A stretch of 64,000 bases of DNA, taken from NCBI GenBank assembly GCA_028583605.1, contig CM053327.1, positions 41,275,059 to 41,339,058 on the forward strand. Direction: 5' to 3'. The translations under genes and the position numbers were made by a program. Below, piece by piece: positions 10,946 to 21,605 of this stretch. A model generated the notes under the pieces. That model saw only the letters and a program-made list of their open reading frames with translations. It did no database searches and was not told where the DNA came from. The DNA is from Dastarcus helophoroides. Its lineage: Eukaryota > Arthropoda > Insecta > Coleoptera > Bothrideridae. Within the stretch, counting starts at the first letter, position 1; every line of letters begins with the position of its first letter.

Positions 10946-12352
10946 TTGTCCCCTGAAACCAAGAAAGATTAAAAAACACAACAAAGGTTGCTCTAACGCG
11001 TTGCGACAGCAAAGCTGTCAAAAAAGCTATCATTTTTATCTTCAGTATCTCTCTGAAGATGGTCCTTGGTCGTCTTCAAAAATTGAAATACAAATCTTGT
11101 CTCCTGAAACCAAGAACGATTAAAAAACACAAGAAAGGTTGCTCGTGTCTTAACAGCCAAGCTATCATCTTCATCTACAGTATCTCTCTGAAGATGCTCC
11201 TTGGTCATCTTCAACAATTGAAATACAAATCTTGTCCCCTGAAACCAAGAAAGATTAAAAAAACACAACAAAGTTTGCTCTAACGCGTTTCGACAGCCAA
11301 GTTATCAGCCAAGCTATCATCTTCATCTTCAGTATCTCTCTGAAGATGGTCCTTGGTTATCTTCAAAAATTAAAATACAAATCTTGTCCCTTGAAACCAA
11401 GAACGATTAAAAAACACAAGAAAGGTTGCTCGCGTCTCAACAGCCAAGCTATCATCTTCATCTTCAGTATCTCTCTGAAGACGGTCCTTGGTCATCTTCA
11501 AAAATTGAAATACAAATCTTGTCTCCTGAAACCAAGAAAGATTAAAAAACACAAGAAAGGTTGCTCTAACGCGTTGCGGCAGCAAAGCTGTCAAAAAAGC
11601 TATCATTTTCATCTTCAGTATCTCTCTGAAGATGGTCCTTGGTCATCTTCAAAAATTGAAATACAAATTTTGTCTCCTGAAACCAAGAAAGATTAAAAAA
11701 CGCATCAAAGGTTGCTCTAACGCGTTTCGACAACCAAGCTATCAGCCAAGCTATCATCTTCATCTTCAGTATCTCTCTGAAGACGGTCCTTGGTTATCTT
11801 CAAAAATTGAAATACAAATCTTGTCCCCTGAAACCAAGAAAGATTAAAAAACACAAGAAAGGTTGCTCTAACGCGTTGCGACAGCAAAGCTGTCAAAAAA
11901 GCTATCATTTTTATCTTCAGCATCTCTCTGAAGATGGTCCTTGGTCATCTTCGAAAATTGAAATACAAATCTTGCTCCCTGAAACCAAGAAAGATTAAAA
12001 AACGCAACAAAGGTTGCTCTAACGCGTTTCGACAGTCAAGCTATCATCTTCATAGTCAGTATCTCTCTGAAGATGGTCCTTGGTTATCTTCAAAAATTGA
12101 AATACAAATTTTGTCTCCTGAAACCAAGAAAGATTAAAAAACACAACAAAGGTTGCTCTAACGCGTTTCGACGGCCAAGTTATCATCTTCAGAGAGATGT
12201 TGAAGATAAAGATGATAGCTTGACTGATATCTTGGCGATCGAAACGCGTTAGAGCAACCTTTGTTGTGTTTTTTAATCTGTCTTGGTTTCAAGAGACAAG
12301 ATTTGTATTTTAATTTTTGAAGACAACCAAGGGCCAGTCCGTTCCACCAAAA

Positions 12353-12681
12353 TTTACGAGACGTAGCGATGGAGTATTATCAATTGATGCCTTTATCTTT
12401 TTCTATGCGTTTTGTTCTTTGAACGTAGGTAATCTACAGGAAACTTGTTATGGTTATTATGATCAGTTTAATGGGACAGATCATGCTTTTGTTAACCCAG
12501 TTAGAGAGTCGTGACCAGAAGAGATGGATGAATGGATTGTCTTGAATATTATAGCTGAATATGAAGAGTTGCAATGATGCGATCCTAACATCCATTCGCG
12601 AGCCTTTGTACTTGGCGAATCCACAATTACGAGTCTTGATTCTCTCGAGATAGCTCCTAAATCTAAACACATTTATAATAT
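12353..12681. other. Right flank of the foldback array, no gene supported
   Basis: Starts with TTTACGAGACGT, which also occurs just before the array at 9340-9351. Opposite-strand frames of about 65-78 codons (12317-12672) show no recognised domain. Confidence 0.4.
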
Positions 12682-13057
12682 TGTTGCGTGCGTTAGCAGT
12701 TCAATTGATTGTTATCACTTGATGCATTATACCCACTTTATTACCAAACTAAAGTCGGAACACTACAACTGAATAATGAACTCACTTATTGAGGTCTAAT
12801 TATATATTATATATACTAACTGTACTAACTCACTAACGATACTGTCTAATTGACTGACTCGAAGGAAAGGCGACCGCCTTATATAGTTTTGGCTCCCAGG
12901 TTCCAGAAAAATCCCGAAGATAAGGCGCTTATCGTTTATAGAAATTCTTGAAACGCTTATCCGCCGTTTGCTTCGTTATCGCGACCGCTTTCCTCTTATC
13001 AGATCTTTCTAGAAAATTTTCTTACGCACTAAATTCTATAATTTACAAATCGTTACA
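12682..13057 (-). mobile_element. Solo LTR, minus orientation, ATAT target duplication
   Basis: Read on the minus strand it begins TGTAACGATTTG and ends ACGCAACA. It is flanked by ATAT at 12678-12681 and 13058-13061. The TATA region appears as CCTTATATAG. It is a full-length relative of the LTR at 7137-7490, slightly longer because of a TATATTATATATA insertion. Confidence 0.87.
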
Positions 13058-13127
13058 ATATCTACAAAAATATCCGTATTTTTAATTACAAATATTTTAA
13101 GAAGTAAAGTGAATTTTCCTCGCAAAA

Positions 13128-13350
13128 AATTACACTGACTGACTCTAACTAACTCAAGGGAAAGGCGACCGCCTTATATAGTTTTGGCTCACAGGTTCTA
13201 GAAAAATTCCGCAGATAAGGCTTATCGTTTGCCGAAAATTTTGGAACGCGTATTGGCCGTTTACTTCATTATCGCCGCCGCTTTCCCCTTATCAGATTTT
13301 TCTAGAAACTTTCCTTACGTACTAAATTCTACAATTTACATTTCGTTACA
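13128..13350 (-). mobile_element. Truncated LTR copy, minus orientation
   Basis: About 223 bp matching the promoter-side part of the LTR (TCTAACTAACTCAAGGG, CCTTATATAGTTTTGGCTC) and ending TTTCGTTACA followed by ATAT. Its other end is missing: the sequence switches at AAAAAATTA from the 66-bp spacer following the previous LTR. That spacer (13062-13127) is also found right after the LTR at 34739-35090. Confidence 0.85.
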
Positions 13351-13354
13351 ATAT

Positions 13355-13930
13355 CAGTTGGGTTGGGTCTTGTTTTTTTAAATTTTTGATAGTACCTTGA
13401 ATTATAATCTAATACCATGATATCCTGATGACTAATCTAAAGATAAGAATTTTTAACGCTTGGTTTTTTTGAGTATATAACGTTTTTTTGTAAATGGACA
13501 ATTGAACTAGCGATGAACTACTAACTACCTAGCTCAAAATATTTAAGAATTTTAGAGATGCTGTGGGAAAATAACTGCCAAATGTAGCACCAAGTAACAC
13601 AACATTACTTTGCCTATGGTTCTTTAAGAAGAGAATGTTTTGTAGCAAAACAATTATACTGATGAAGTGCCAAATGTCCAACAGTTTAGCTCAAAATTAT
13701 TTTGATAAGGATGGTCCATGAAGACATTTGCGAATTTTAGAGAAGATTTCATAGAAAAACAACTGCAATACTGGTGAACCAACAATTTTTTTAAATTTCA
13801 ATCCACCCGCAAAGGCAACCCCACTATGCCTTCAGAGTCCAGCGAAGAAGATGCGGAAACAAGGATAGATGACGATGAACGGTCTTCTTAAACAAATATA
13901 GGTTGTAATTTTTGGGGAAATTTCCTCTGG
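13355..13930. other. AT-rich region without recognised feature
   Basis: No ORF, TIR or tandem repeat that could be defended. Two stretches (13545-13590 and 13725-13770) share GAATTTTAGAGA and AACTGC words, which is too weak to call a repeat. Confidence 0.4.
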
Positions 13931-13939
13931 TAACGAATT

Positions 13940-14620
13940 CCCTAACTTGGAAGTTCTATAGAAAAAAGTCTCCACAGACAGAAGTCCTCAATTTGTCAAG
14001 TTGGATCGCACAGCTGCTGTCTCTGACTGTCTTGTACGCCTTAAGAGTTTTACTCTTGGAGGGATCAATCCTATTAGTTCGTGTGAGCATCTCCCATGAA
14101 AGTATTTGTAGAAAAGAGATGTCACCAACATACGCCTGTGCTCTAATATTTCGAAAGAATCGGCTACTCTTATCATCATCGAATTGAATCCAAAAGAGCC
14201 AAAGTGTGCTTTAGAGCTGACCTCCAAACATGAGAACAGTATTGGCTAGTGTTGGCCTAACTTGAGCTTTGTATAGAGTGAACAGCTGATGAAGTGTAAA
14301 GTACTTTTTAGCTCTAAACAGAAAGCATAGCTTTTGAGAGACGAACTTGTCAATGACGCGCATATGATCGCCCCAAGAGAATTCGCCGCCTATGTCTTGT
14401 ATGATTTAAAAACCTTACCCTTGGAGCGATCAATCTTATTAGTTCCTGCTAGCACCTCCAATGAAAGTACTTGTAGAAAAGAGTCACCAACCATCCGCCT
14501 GTGCTCTAGTGTTTCGATAGAATCGATCAAACTCTTGTCATTAATTAGGCGAATCGCTCTTCTTTGTACTGAACCCAAAAGAACCAAAGTGTGCTTTGGG
14601 GCTGAACCCTAAACATGAGA
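13940..14620 (-). pseudogene. Two tandem copies of a LINE ORF2 C-terminal domain
   Basis: The copy at about 14600-14345 reads QRRAIRLINDKSL, then LEHRRMVGD. The copy at about 14230-13960 reads FGFNSMMIRVADS, LEHRRM, FHGRCSHELIGLIPPR and a TRQS tail. The order QRRA...LEHRR...FYxYxHGxCSxEL...P is typical of the C-terminus of a large insect LINE group. Having two copies shows the 3' end was duplicated after insertion. Neither is intact. Confidence 0.82.
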
Positions 14621-14644
14621 AGAGTATTCTAGTGTTGGCCTACC

Positions 14645-15050
14645 TTGAGAAGAGTTTCGCCTCTGAGTTACCGTGCTCTTCTGTCAAAACTTTCTTATCC
14701 TTTGTACCAAGTCTCAATTCAGAAGAGTTTCGCCTCTGGTATGGTGGACATACTGAGTTACCGTGCTCTTCTGTCTAAACTTTCTGATCCTTTGTACCAA
14801 TTTTCAATTCAGAAGAGTTTCGCCTCTGGTATGGTGGACATACTGAGTTACCGTGCTCTTCTGTCTAAACTTTCTGATCCTTTGTACCAATTTTCAATTC
14901 AGAAGAGTTTCGCCTCTGGTATGGTGGACATACTGAGTTACCGTGCTCTTCTGTCTAAACTTTCTGATCCTTTGTACCAATTTTCAATTCAGAAGAGTTT
15001 CGCCTCTGGTATGGTGGACATACTGAGTTACCGTGCTCTGATGTTTGGAA
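14645..15050. repeat. 90-bp tandem repeat, about 4.8 copies
   Basis: AGAAGAGTTTCGCCTCTGG recurs at 14721, 14811, 14901 and 14991, with near-identical 90-bp units; an earlier copy at about 14648 lacks some 15 bp. The 90-bp length keeps a plus-strand frame open (ORF 14645-15226, a 30-residue repeat including RALLSKLSDPLYQ), but this is a repeat translation without a recognised domain. The block lies between LINE C-terminal fragments, so it is probably expanded LINE-associated DNA. Confidence 0.9.
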
Positions 15051-15214
15051 ATTGGCCCCTTTTTATTTATTTTTTCTTTTTTGCATATTCCCTCATATTC
15101 CTCTTTTCATCTATTTTTCTTTCTTTGTTCCTGAAGAAGCCCCCTACGATGGTGGGCGAAACGTCGAACATTTTTAGTAGTTCTTTGACACGGAAGAAGT
15201 ATATCCTGTACTTG

Positions 15215-16216
15215 AACTTTGCTTAGAGTGAGCAGCTGATGAAATGTGAAGTACTTTTTTTTAGCCCAGCTTCGAAGAGGCAGACTTGGTAATGGTGCAC
15301 CCATGATCATCCCAAGAGAAGTTAGAGCTCTCATCCACTTCTAGAATAGGTAGATTAAATCCCATCGGTGGGATGTTACCGCATTAAACATGAGAAGAGT
15401 ATTCTAGTGTTGGCCTACCTTGATCTTTGTTTAGAGTAAGTAGCTGATGAAATGTGAAGTGCTTTTTAGCTCTTTTTAGCCCAGCTTCGAAGAGGCGGAT
15501 TTGGTGCACCCATGATCATCCCAAGAGAAGTTAGAGCTCTCATTCGCTTCTAGAATAGATAGATTAAATCGCATGGGGGGATGTTACCGCACTAAACATG
15601 AGAAGAGTATTCTAGTGTTGGCCTATCTTGAACTTTGTTTAGAGTGAGCAGCTGATGAAATGTGAAGTACTTTTTAGCTCTTTTTAGCCCAGCTTCGAAG
15701 AGGCGGACTTGGTGCACCCATGATCATCCCAAGAGAAGTTAGAGCTCTCATCCACTTCTAGAATAGATAGATTAAATCCCATCGGGGGGATGTTACCGCA
15801 CTAAACATGAGAAGAGTATTCTAGTGTTGGCCTAACTTGAACTTTGTTTAGAGTGAGCAGCTGATGAAATGTGAAGTACTTTTTAGCACTTTTTAGCCCA
15901 GCTTCGAAGAGGCGGACTTGGTGTACCCATGATCATCCCAAGAGAAGTTAGAGCTCTCATCCACTTCTAGAATAGATAGATTAAATCCCATCGGGGGGAT
16001 GTTACCGCACTAAACATGAGAAGAGTATTCTAGTGTTGGCCTACCTTGAACTTTGTTTAGAGTGAGTAGCTGATGAAATGTGAAGTACTTTTTAGCTCTT
16101 TTTAGCCCAGTTTCGAAGAGGCGGACTTGGTGCACCCATGATCATCCCAAGAGCAGTTAGAGCTTTCATCCACTTCTAGAATAGATAGATTAAATCCCAT
16201 CGGGGGGATGTTACTA
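15215..16216 (-). repeat. 209-bp tandem repeat derived from LINE ORF2, five copies
   Basis: The marker CCATGATCATCCCAAGAG starts near 15301, 15510, 15718, 15927 and 16136, giving a 208-209 bp period. In LINE sense each unit encodes the post-RT segment from SILEVDES and SWDDHG to LEYSSH. The unit is a duplicated piece of coding sequence, not an unrelated satellite. A single diverged copy lies at about 14225-14400. Confidence 0.9.
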
Positions 16217-17390
16217 CCCATCAGCATGTTTGTTGCGTTAGGCCTATAGAAAACCGTAGCCTGAGTTTTTGAGGCCTTGAGGTCTCCCAGATTTTTCTTA
16301 TCACATTCCAGAACGATTTCGAGATCCCCATTAATCATCTATATCTGCTGCTGCCTTAGGCAATCTGAAGCAGCGACAAATAATGGATTGTCGGAAAAAA
16401 GATGACACCAGGCTACTATCATCTGTGTAACTGTATATTAAATTGGAAGTTGAAGCTAAGAGGTCATTTAATATATAACAGCAACTTAATAGGACCCAGG
16501 AGAGACCCCTGAGGCGCCCCTGCATTAATCGCTGATGTCTCGGGTAAAACACCATCAACGACGACTTGAAGAGATCTGTCAGCTAGATAACTGAGTATTA
16601 AATGACAGAGTCCAGGAGGAAGACCATAAGATGTTAATTTGGTGAGAAGATATCAATACCAGTTTCTGTCAAAGGCCTTTGAGGTATCTAGCGCCTCAAT
16701 CTCAGCCTCAACGTGTTTTTTATTAGCTGATATGAGTAACCTATGCCAGTACATCACCAGTTGAGCGTTGTTGTTTGACACCCGGTTGCCTGTCTGAGAT
16801 GATTCTATTCTCCTCCAGATATTTAAGAATCTCGACTTTTTCCATCAGTTTAGATATAACGAGTAACAAAAGAACAAAATAAAGATATAGGACGATACTT
16901 GTTAGCCAGATTCTTTTTGGGCAGCACCCCAACAGATTTCCAGATGTTGGGGGGGTACACCTTTGTTGTAAGAAAGTTTAAACAACTTGCTTAAGACAGG
17001 GGTCAACTCTGGAACACACTTCTTGACAACAATAACTGGGAAGTCACCAAGGGCAGAAGTTTTCGATGTGTCGAGCTCGAGGAGAATCTTCCTGACTGTG
17101 CGTTCGTTGTCTGAAAACAACTTTAGGCATTGAACTGCCAACCTTAGAAAGAATAGGAGGTTCTGCGTTTCGAGAATCAAGCTTGGAATTCTCAGCCAAC
17201 CTTAAGGCTACCAGGTCAGTCTTTTCTTTGGATGTAGTGGCAAGGTGGAAAATTTGAAAATATAAAATTCTTTCCAATGGTCTTTGCAAATCCTTATAAC
17301 GATCTGAAATTGTTTGGACAGTTGATAAGCCTCTGGCGCATTTTACGATCGAAGTCACTACTCGTTAATAACCTGTTTGCTAAAATTTCG
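16217..17390 (-). pseudogene. LINE reverse transcriptase, RT domain remnant
   Basis: This is the RT part of the minus-strand LINE. Visible are an upstream helix-rich linker (VRKILLELDTSK, PVLSKLFKLSYNKGV), EENRIISDRQPGVKQQRS, a first catalytic block LDTSKAFDR, RSLQVVVDG, INAGAPQGS, YTDDSS in place of the usual YADDS, and the post-RT INGDL ... SKTQ block. The reading frame is broken by at least one stop (after KAFDRNWY) and by frame shifts near 16490 and 16880. Family members act as target-primed reverse transcriptases; this copy is dead. The same family supplies the plus-strand fragments at 35166-35300 and 42004-42120. Confidence 0.85.
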
Positions 17391-17392
17391 TA

Positions 17393-17500
17393 CCACTTCC
17401 AAAATTGAAATAGAAATCATGTCCCCTGAAACCAAGAAAGATTAAAAAAAACAGCAGAGGTTGCTCTAACGCGCTTTGATAGCCAAACAATCATCTTATC
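17393..17500 (+). repeat. Solitary copy of the dispersed foldback repeat
   Basis: AAAATTGAAATAGAAATCAT, CCTGAAACCAAGAAAGATTA, AGAGGTTGCTCTAACGCGC and GATAGCCAAACAATCATCTT form one monomer. It abuts the 5' side of the LINE copy and lies about 30 bp before the hAT element. Confidence 0.85.
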
Positions 17501-17526
17501 TGCATTCCCTTTATAACTGTATCTTC

Positions 17527-18583
17527 CAGTGGCGGCTGTTGACTTTTTGATAGGAGGTGCGCAGATGCAAAAATATTAGTAGTCAGAAGTTTAGGTGACT
17601 CCAGTGCCATAGCAAGGTATTAAATTTAAGAGAAACAAAAGTGATACAAAAGGTGTGATATTTAATAGTATTTTTACGAATTAAATTTAATTAACATCTT
17701 ATAACCTCCAAAATATTTTTAGGTTATCATCTATACATTATTTTTATCGAGTACAAAAAAAAACATTATTGACATTTCTGAGCCCCTTTAAAGTACTCTG
17801 TACGGTTGCACATCGTTAGAGCTCTGGATTACTTAATTAAAATTGTTTGCTTTTATAGGAATAAAATTCTATCACTTTTTCATGAAAACTGCATTGGAAA
17901 AATAAAATATATTTTATTACAAAGTTCTAATTAAACTCCACAAAAACACAAAAAAAAATATTTTTTTAAACAAAGTTCGCTCTAGGATCTTTTAAAGAAA
18001 TAAAGTGTTTATTACTTTCTTATCAAAATTGTTTAAATCCAAAATTACAAATTAATAATTAGACTCTAGAATGGGTACTGCTATCTCTTTATGAATAGCG
18101 ACACTATTGGCAGTTAGGCCTGTAAGCGACACAATTAGCAATCGCAATCAGATCAGCCGGCACCTACGCATTTAGCATCATCAACCGTAAATACACACTC
18201 CAAACTCTTACTCATACTCACCATTTGGCAATATCGCATAAGCGCGGAGCGGCGTACCTCGGGCTAGCTTTAACGTGGTGTTCTGTAGTTTATTTCTCCG
18301 TATCCTGTGAAGGCCGTTGACAGGCATCGCACAGCAGCCACATTAGGTGCATAATTCTGCTCGCACCAACTTATTTAAATTTCCTTATAATATTTAATAT
18401 AATGAAATCAAATGTTTACGTACTTTATTCCAACTCACTCACAAGTATTATTAGTTAATTAGTATATCATTATTTTTTTTTTAATGTAATAAATCCATGT
18501 CTTTTACATTAAACAAAAAAGAATACATCGCTCATTTCACGAGGAGCGCAAGCTCTTGCGCTCTTTAAGACCAGCCGCCACTG
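17527..18583. mobile_element. Non-autonomous hAT element with 8-bp target duplication
   Basis: The ends are CAGTGGCGGCTGTTGAC on the left and, inverted, CAGTGGCGGCTGGTC on the right, giving at least 12 bp of perfect terminal inverted repeat. The element is flanked by the direct repeat GTATCTTC at 17519-17526 and 18584-18591. A CAG...CTG terminus plus an 8-bp duplication is diagnostic for the hAT superfamily. The 1057-bp interior encodes no transposase, so mobility would need one in trans. A 20-nt subterminal hairpin, GAGCGCAAGCTCTTGCGCTC, lies at 18544-18563, close to the right end. The interior has a GC-richer stretch around 18140-18350. Confidence 0.92.
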
Positions 18584-18591
18584 GTATCTTC

Positions 18592-19620
18592 CTATAAAGT
18601 TTAGGTAGTGAGTTCTGTAAGCTAAGTTGATAAAGTGTGATGGGAAAGTCCAGTGTCTTTTCTAGTTGAAATTTGAAGCAACTTCTCAGCAGCGGCAGGA
18701 TATGGTAGTTTCCCAGTTTGAAGCAGGTAAGCAGTGCCATCAGGAAACTATCTGGTGCCCCTTCCAATGGAATTATACGGCACCAGCTGCCCCTATCTCT
18801 TCCATCAGAGAGCTACGAATGTTAGAGCAGTTTCCTGCACTTTTTGCAATTCTCGTCTTGTTTCTTCTATTTGAAGTTGTGCAGAGAGCGAAGCGACTTT
18901 TAATTTACTTCGCTGGCTAGCTTTAACGATTTCAATTGCTCGTAAATGATCGTTTTCTGCATAATTTGGTGAAGATAAAAAGCAGTACGAACCCAGAATG
19001 ATTAATGTTCGAGTAATAAATTAACAGCGATAGTTAACCAGCGAAGTTGGTTTTCTGTGTGATGTAGGCGGCCATGGAAACCTCTCGCTGTAAACATTAA
19101 TGATTATCTGACGGCCTCTGGGTGTGAGGTCACTGTTGGCAGCAACAAATTACATTATTATTCAGAAACACTCACACGGGCTATTTTATTAAATATATAG
19201 TATGTATCCGGGCGTATTATGCATTACAGGTAATATATCACTGACGAACACGCCTCCCACTGGTAACCACAATGATATACTGACTATAATTACTGATCAA
19301 GATACCAGAGACCAAGTAACTAACAATAAATAACTTCACACCTGCATCTTTATAATTATTATTGTCACGGGTCGAGGGGTAACGCCACCTCGATCAATAT
19401 CTTTAACAATTTAATTTCACATTTGGGCATAATACATCATTCGGTCATCCTATTGGTTCCAACGTCATTTCACTTTATTTATTCCTTTTTACCGTATATA
19501 AAAGAATAAAGCAGAGAGGTTCGCATCACTTGAATAAATGGTCTAATCCCGGCAAATGAAACTAAAAGTTTCTAAAATGTAAAATTCATTTTTTCATGGT
19601 CTCATGGTCTACGTAACTAT
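18592..19620. other. Single-copy-looking region, no gene supported
   Basis: A minus-strand frame of 76 codons (18537-18767) runs from the flank into the hAT element, so it is not one old gene; the part outside the element (LPLLRSCFKFQLEKTLDF) was not recognised. ACTTCGCTGG (18909) and its inverse CCAGCGAAGT (19037) form a short inverted pair that could mark a small degraded element. The remainder to 19620 shows nothing definable. Confidence 0.4.
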
Positions 19621-19621
19621 T

Positions 19622-21605
19622 TTCTACCGATGGATGGTTCTTCTTCTCTTCTTCTTTCGATGGATGGCTCTTCTTCTCTTCTTCTTCTTCCGATGGATGG
19701 CTCTTCTTCTCTTCTTCTTCTCTTCTTCGTCTCTTCTTCTTCTCTTCTTCGTCTCTTCTTCTTCTCTTCTTCTTCTATTCTTCTTCTCTTCTTCTCTTCT
19801 TCTTCTCTTCTTCTTCCTTCTTCTTCTTTCGATGGATGGCTCTTCTTCTCTTCTTCTTCTCTTCTTCTTCTCTTCTTCTTCTCTTCTTCTCTTCTTCTTC
19901 TCTTCTTCTTCTTCCGATGAATGGCTCTTCTTCTCTTCTTCTTCTCTTCTTCGTCTCTTCTTCTTCTCTTCTTCGTCTCTTCTTCTTCTCTTCTTCTTCT
20001 CTTCTTCTTCTCTTCTTCTTCCTTCTTCTTCTTTCGATGGATGGCTCTTCTTCTCTTCTTCTTCTCTTCTTCTTCTCTTCTTCTTCTCTTCTTCTTCTCT
20101 TCTTCTCTTCTTCTTCTCTTTTTCTTCTTCCGATGAATGGCTCTTCTTCTCTTCTTCTTCTCTTCTTCTTCTCTTCTTCTTCTTTTCTTCTTCTCTTCTT
20201 CTTCTCTTCTTCTTCTCTTCTTCTTCTTCTCTTCTTCTTCTCTTCTTCTCTTCTTCTTCTCTTCTTCTTCTTCCGATGGATGGCTCTTCTTCTCTTCTTC
20301 TTCTCTTCTTCGTCTCTTCTTCTTCTCTTCTTCGTCTCTTCTTCTTCTTTTCTTCTTCTCTTCTTCTTCTCTTCTTCTTCTCTTCTTCTTCCTTCTTCTT
20401 CTTTCGATGGATGGCTCTTCTTCTCTTCTTCTTCTCTTCTTCTTCTCTTCTTCTTCCTTCTTCTTCTTTCGATGGATAGCTCTTCTTCTCTTCTTCTTCT
20501 CTTCTTCTTCTCTTCTTCTTCTCTTCTTCTTCTCTTCTTCTTCTTCCGATGAATGGCTCTTCTTCTCTTCTTCTTCTCTTCTTCGTCTCTTCTTCTTCTC
20601 TTCTTCGTCTCTTCTTCTTCTCTTCTTCTTCTCTTCTTCTTCTCTTCTTCTTCTCTTCTTCTTCCTTCTTCTTCTTTCGATGGATGGCTCTTCTTCTCTT
20701 CTTCTTCTCTTCTTCTTCTCTTCTTCTTCTCTTCTTCTTCTCTTCTTCTCTTCTTCTTCTCTTCTTCTTCTTCCGATGAATGGCTCTTCTTCTCTTCTTC
20801 TTCTCTTCTTTTTCTCTTCTTCTTCTCTTCTTCTTCTCTTCTTCTTCTCTTCTTCTTCTCTTCTTCTTCTTCTCTTCTTCTTCTCTTCTTCTCTTCTTCT
20901 TCTCTTCTTCTTCTTCCGATGGATGGCTCTTCTTCTCTTCTTCTTCTCTTCTTCGTCTCTTCTTCTTCTCTTCTTCGTCTGTTCTTCTTCTTTTCTTCTT
21001 CTCTTCTTCTTCTCTTCTTCTTCTCTTCTTCTTCCTTCTTCTTCTTTCGATGGATGGCTCTTCTTCTCTTCTTCTTCTCTTCTTCTTCTCTTCTTCTTCT
21101 TCTTTTCTTCTTCTCTTCTTCTCTTCTTCTTCTCTTCTTCTTCTTCCGATGGATGGCTCTTCTTCTCTTCTTCTTCTCTTCTTCGTCTCTTCTTCTTCTC
21201 TTCTTCGTCTCTTCTTCTTCTCTTCTTCTTCTCTTCTTCTTCTCTTCTTCTTCCTTCTTCTTCTTTCGATGGATGGCTCTTCTTCTCTTCTTCTTCTCTT
21301 CTTCTTCTCTTCTTCTTCTCTTCTTCTTCTTCCGATGAATGGCTCTTCTTCTCTTCTTCGTCTTCTCTTCTTCTTCTCTTCTTCTTCTCTTCTTCTTCTC
21401 TTCTTCTTCTCTTCTTCTTCTCTTCTTCTTCTCTTCTTCTCCTCTTCTTCTCTTCTTCTTCTCTTCTTCTTCACTTCTTCTTCTCTTCTTCTTCTCTTCT
21501 TCTTCTCTTCTTCTTCTCTTCTTCTTCACTTCTTCTCTTCTTCTTCTCTTCTTCTTCACTTCTTCTTCTCTTCTTCTTCTCTTCTTCTTCTCTTCTTCGT
21601 CTTGT
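19622..21605. repeat. 2-kb polypyrimidine CTT/CTTCTTCTCTT array with higher-order structure
   Basis: Almost uninterrupted pyrimidines on the plus strand, built from CTTCTTCTTCTCTTCTTCTT. About 18 interruptions of the form TTTCGATGGATGGCTC or TTCCGATGAATGGCTC occur. Their order and spacing from 19832 to about 20470 repeats from about 20470 to 21050, with shifts of 634-645 bp, so a ~640-bp higher-order unit was duplicated. Very long frames are open on both strands (over 600 codons of R/E/K or S/L/F) purely from composition and are not genes. The right end joins the 3' end of an RTE-like LINE. Confidence 0.93.

Larger units (their letters stand above)
9352..12352. repeat. Foldback satellite array of ~145-bp monomers
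   Basis: About 18 direct monomers, each reading TTGAAATACAAATCTTGTCC, CTGAAACCAAGAAAGATTAA, CAAAGGTTGCTCTAACGCG, AGCCAAGCTATCATCTTCAT and CTCTGAAGATGGTCCTTGG. The array is capped by inverted monomers at about 10640-10807 and 12185-12352; the latter ends GGACCAAGG-like then CCAGTCCGTTCCACC, the reverse of the family's terminal sequence. The monomers leave several frames open on both strands, giving many repetitive 60-140 codon ORFs that are not genes. Each monomer has a small hairpin, ATCTTCAGTATCTCTCTGAAGAT. Single copies occur at 2308, 6757, 17393, 33920, 50275, 51430, 51650 and 55170-55575. Confidence 0.9.
13940..17390 (-). mobile_element. Decayed non-LTR retrotransposon (CR1/Jockey-like)
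   Basis: Minus-strand frames, read from 17390 downwards, give in order a pre-RT linker (about 17180-16902), the RT start (EENRIISDRQ, about 16830), KAFDR (about 16680), LTKLTSYGLPPGLC, RSLQVVVDG, a QGS box and a Y(T)DDS catalytic box (about 16430), then NASKTQ-like and SWDDHG segments, and two C-terminal domains with LEHRRM and FHGRCS. Stops and frame changes occur throughout, for example a stop just after the KAFDR box, so the copy cannot encode a protein. The C-terminal part is present in several tandem copies. Clade assignment is from motif pattern only. Confidence 0.85.

Noticed and set aside
9412..12137. Many overlapping 60-140 codon ORFs with repeated peptides (VFFNRSWFQGTRFVFQ, KSCPLKPRKIKK)
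   Set aside because: They are translations of the ~145-bp foldback monomers, on both strands and in several frames, with no start or stop pattern common to all monomers.
14645..15226. 193-codon plus-strand ORF with 30-residue repeats
   Set aside because: The 90-bp tandem unit is divisible by three, so one frame stays open; no domain, and the neighbouring real coding remnants lie on the other strand.
18537..18767. 76-codon minus-strand ORF as a small gene
   Set aside because: It crosses the boundary and target duplication of the hAT element, so it cannot be an old intact gene.
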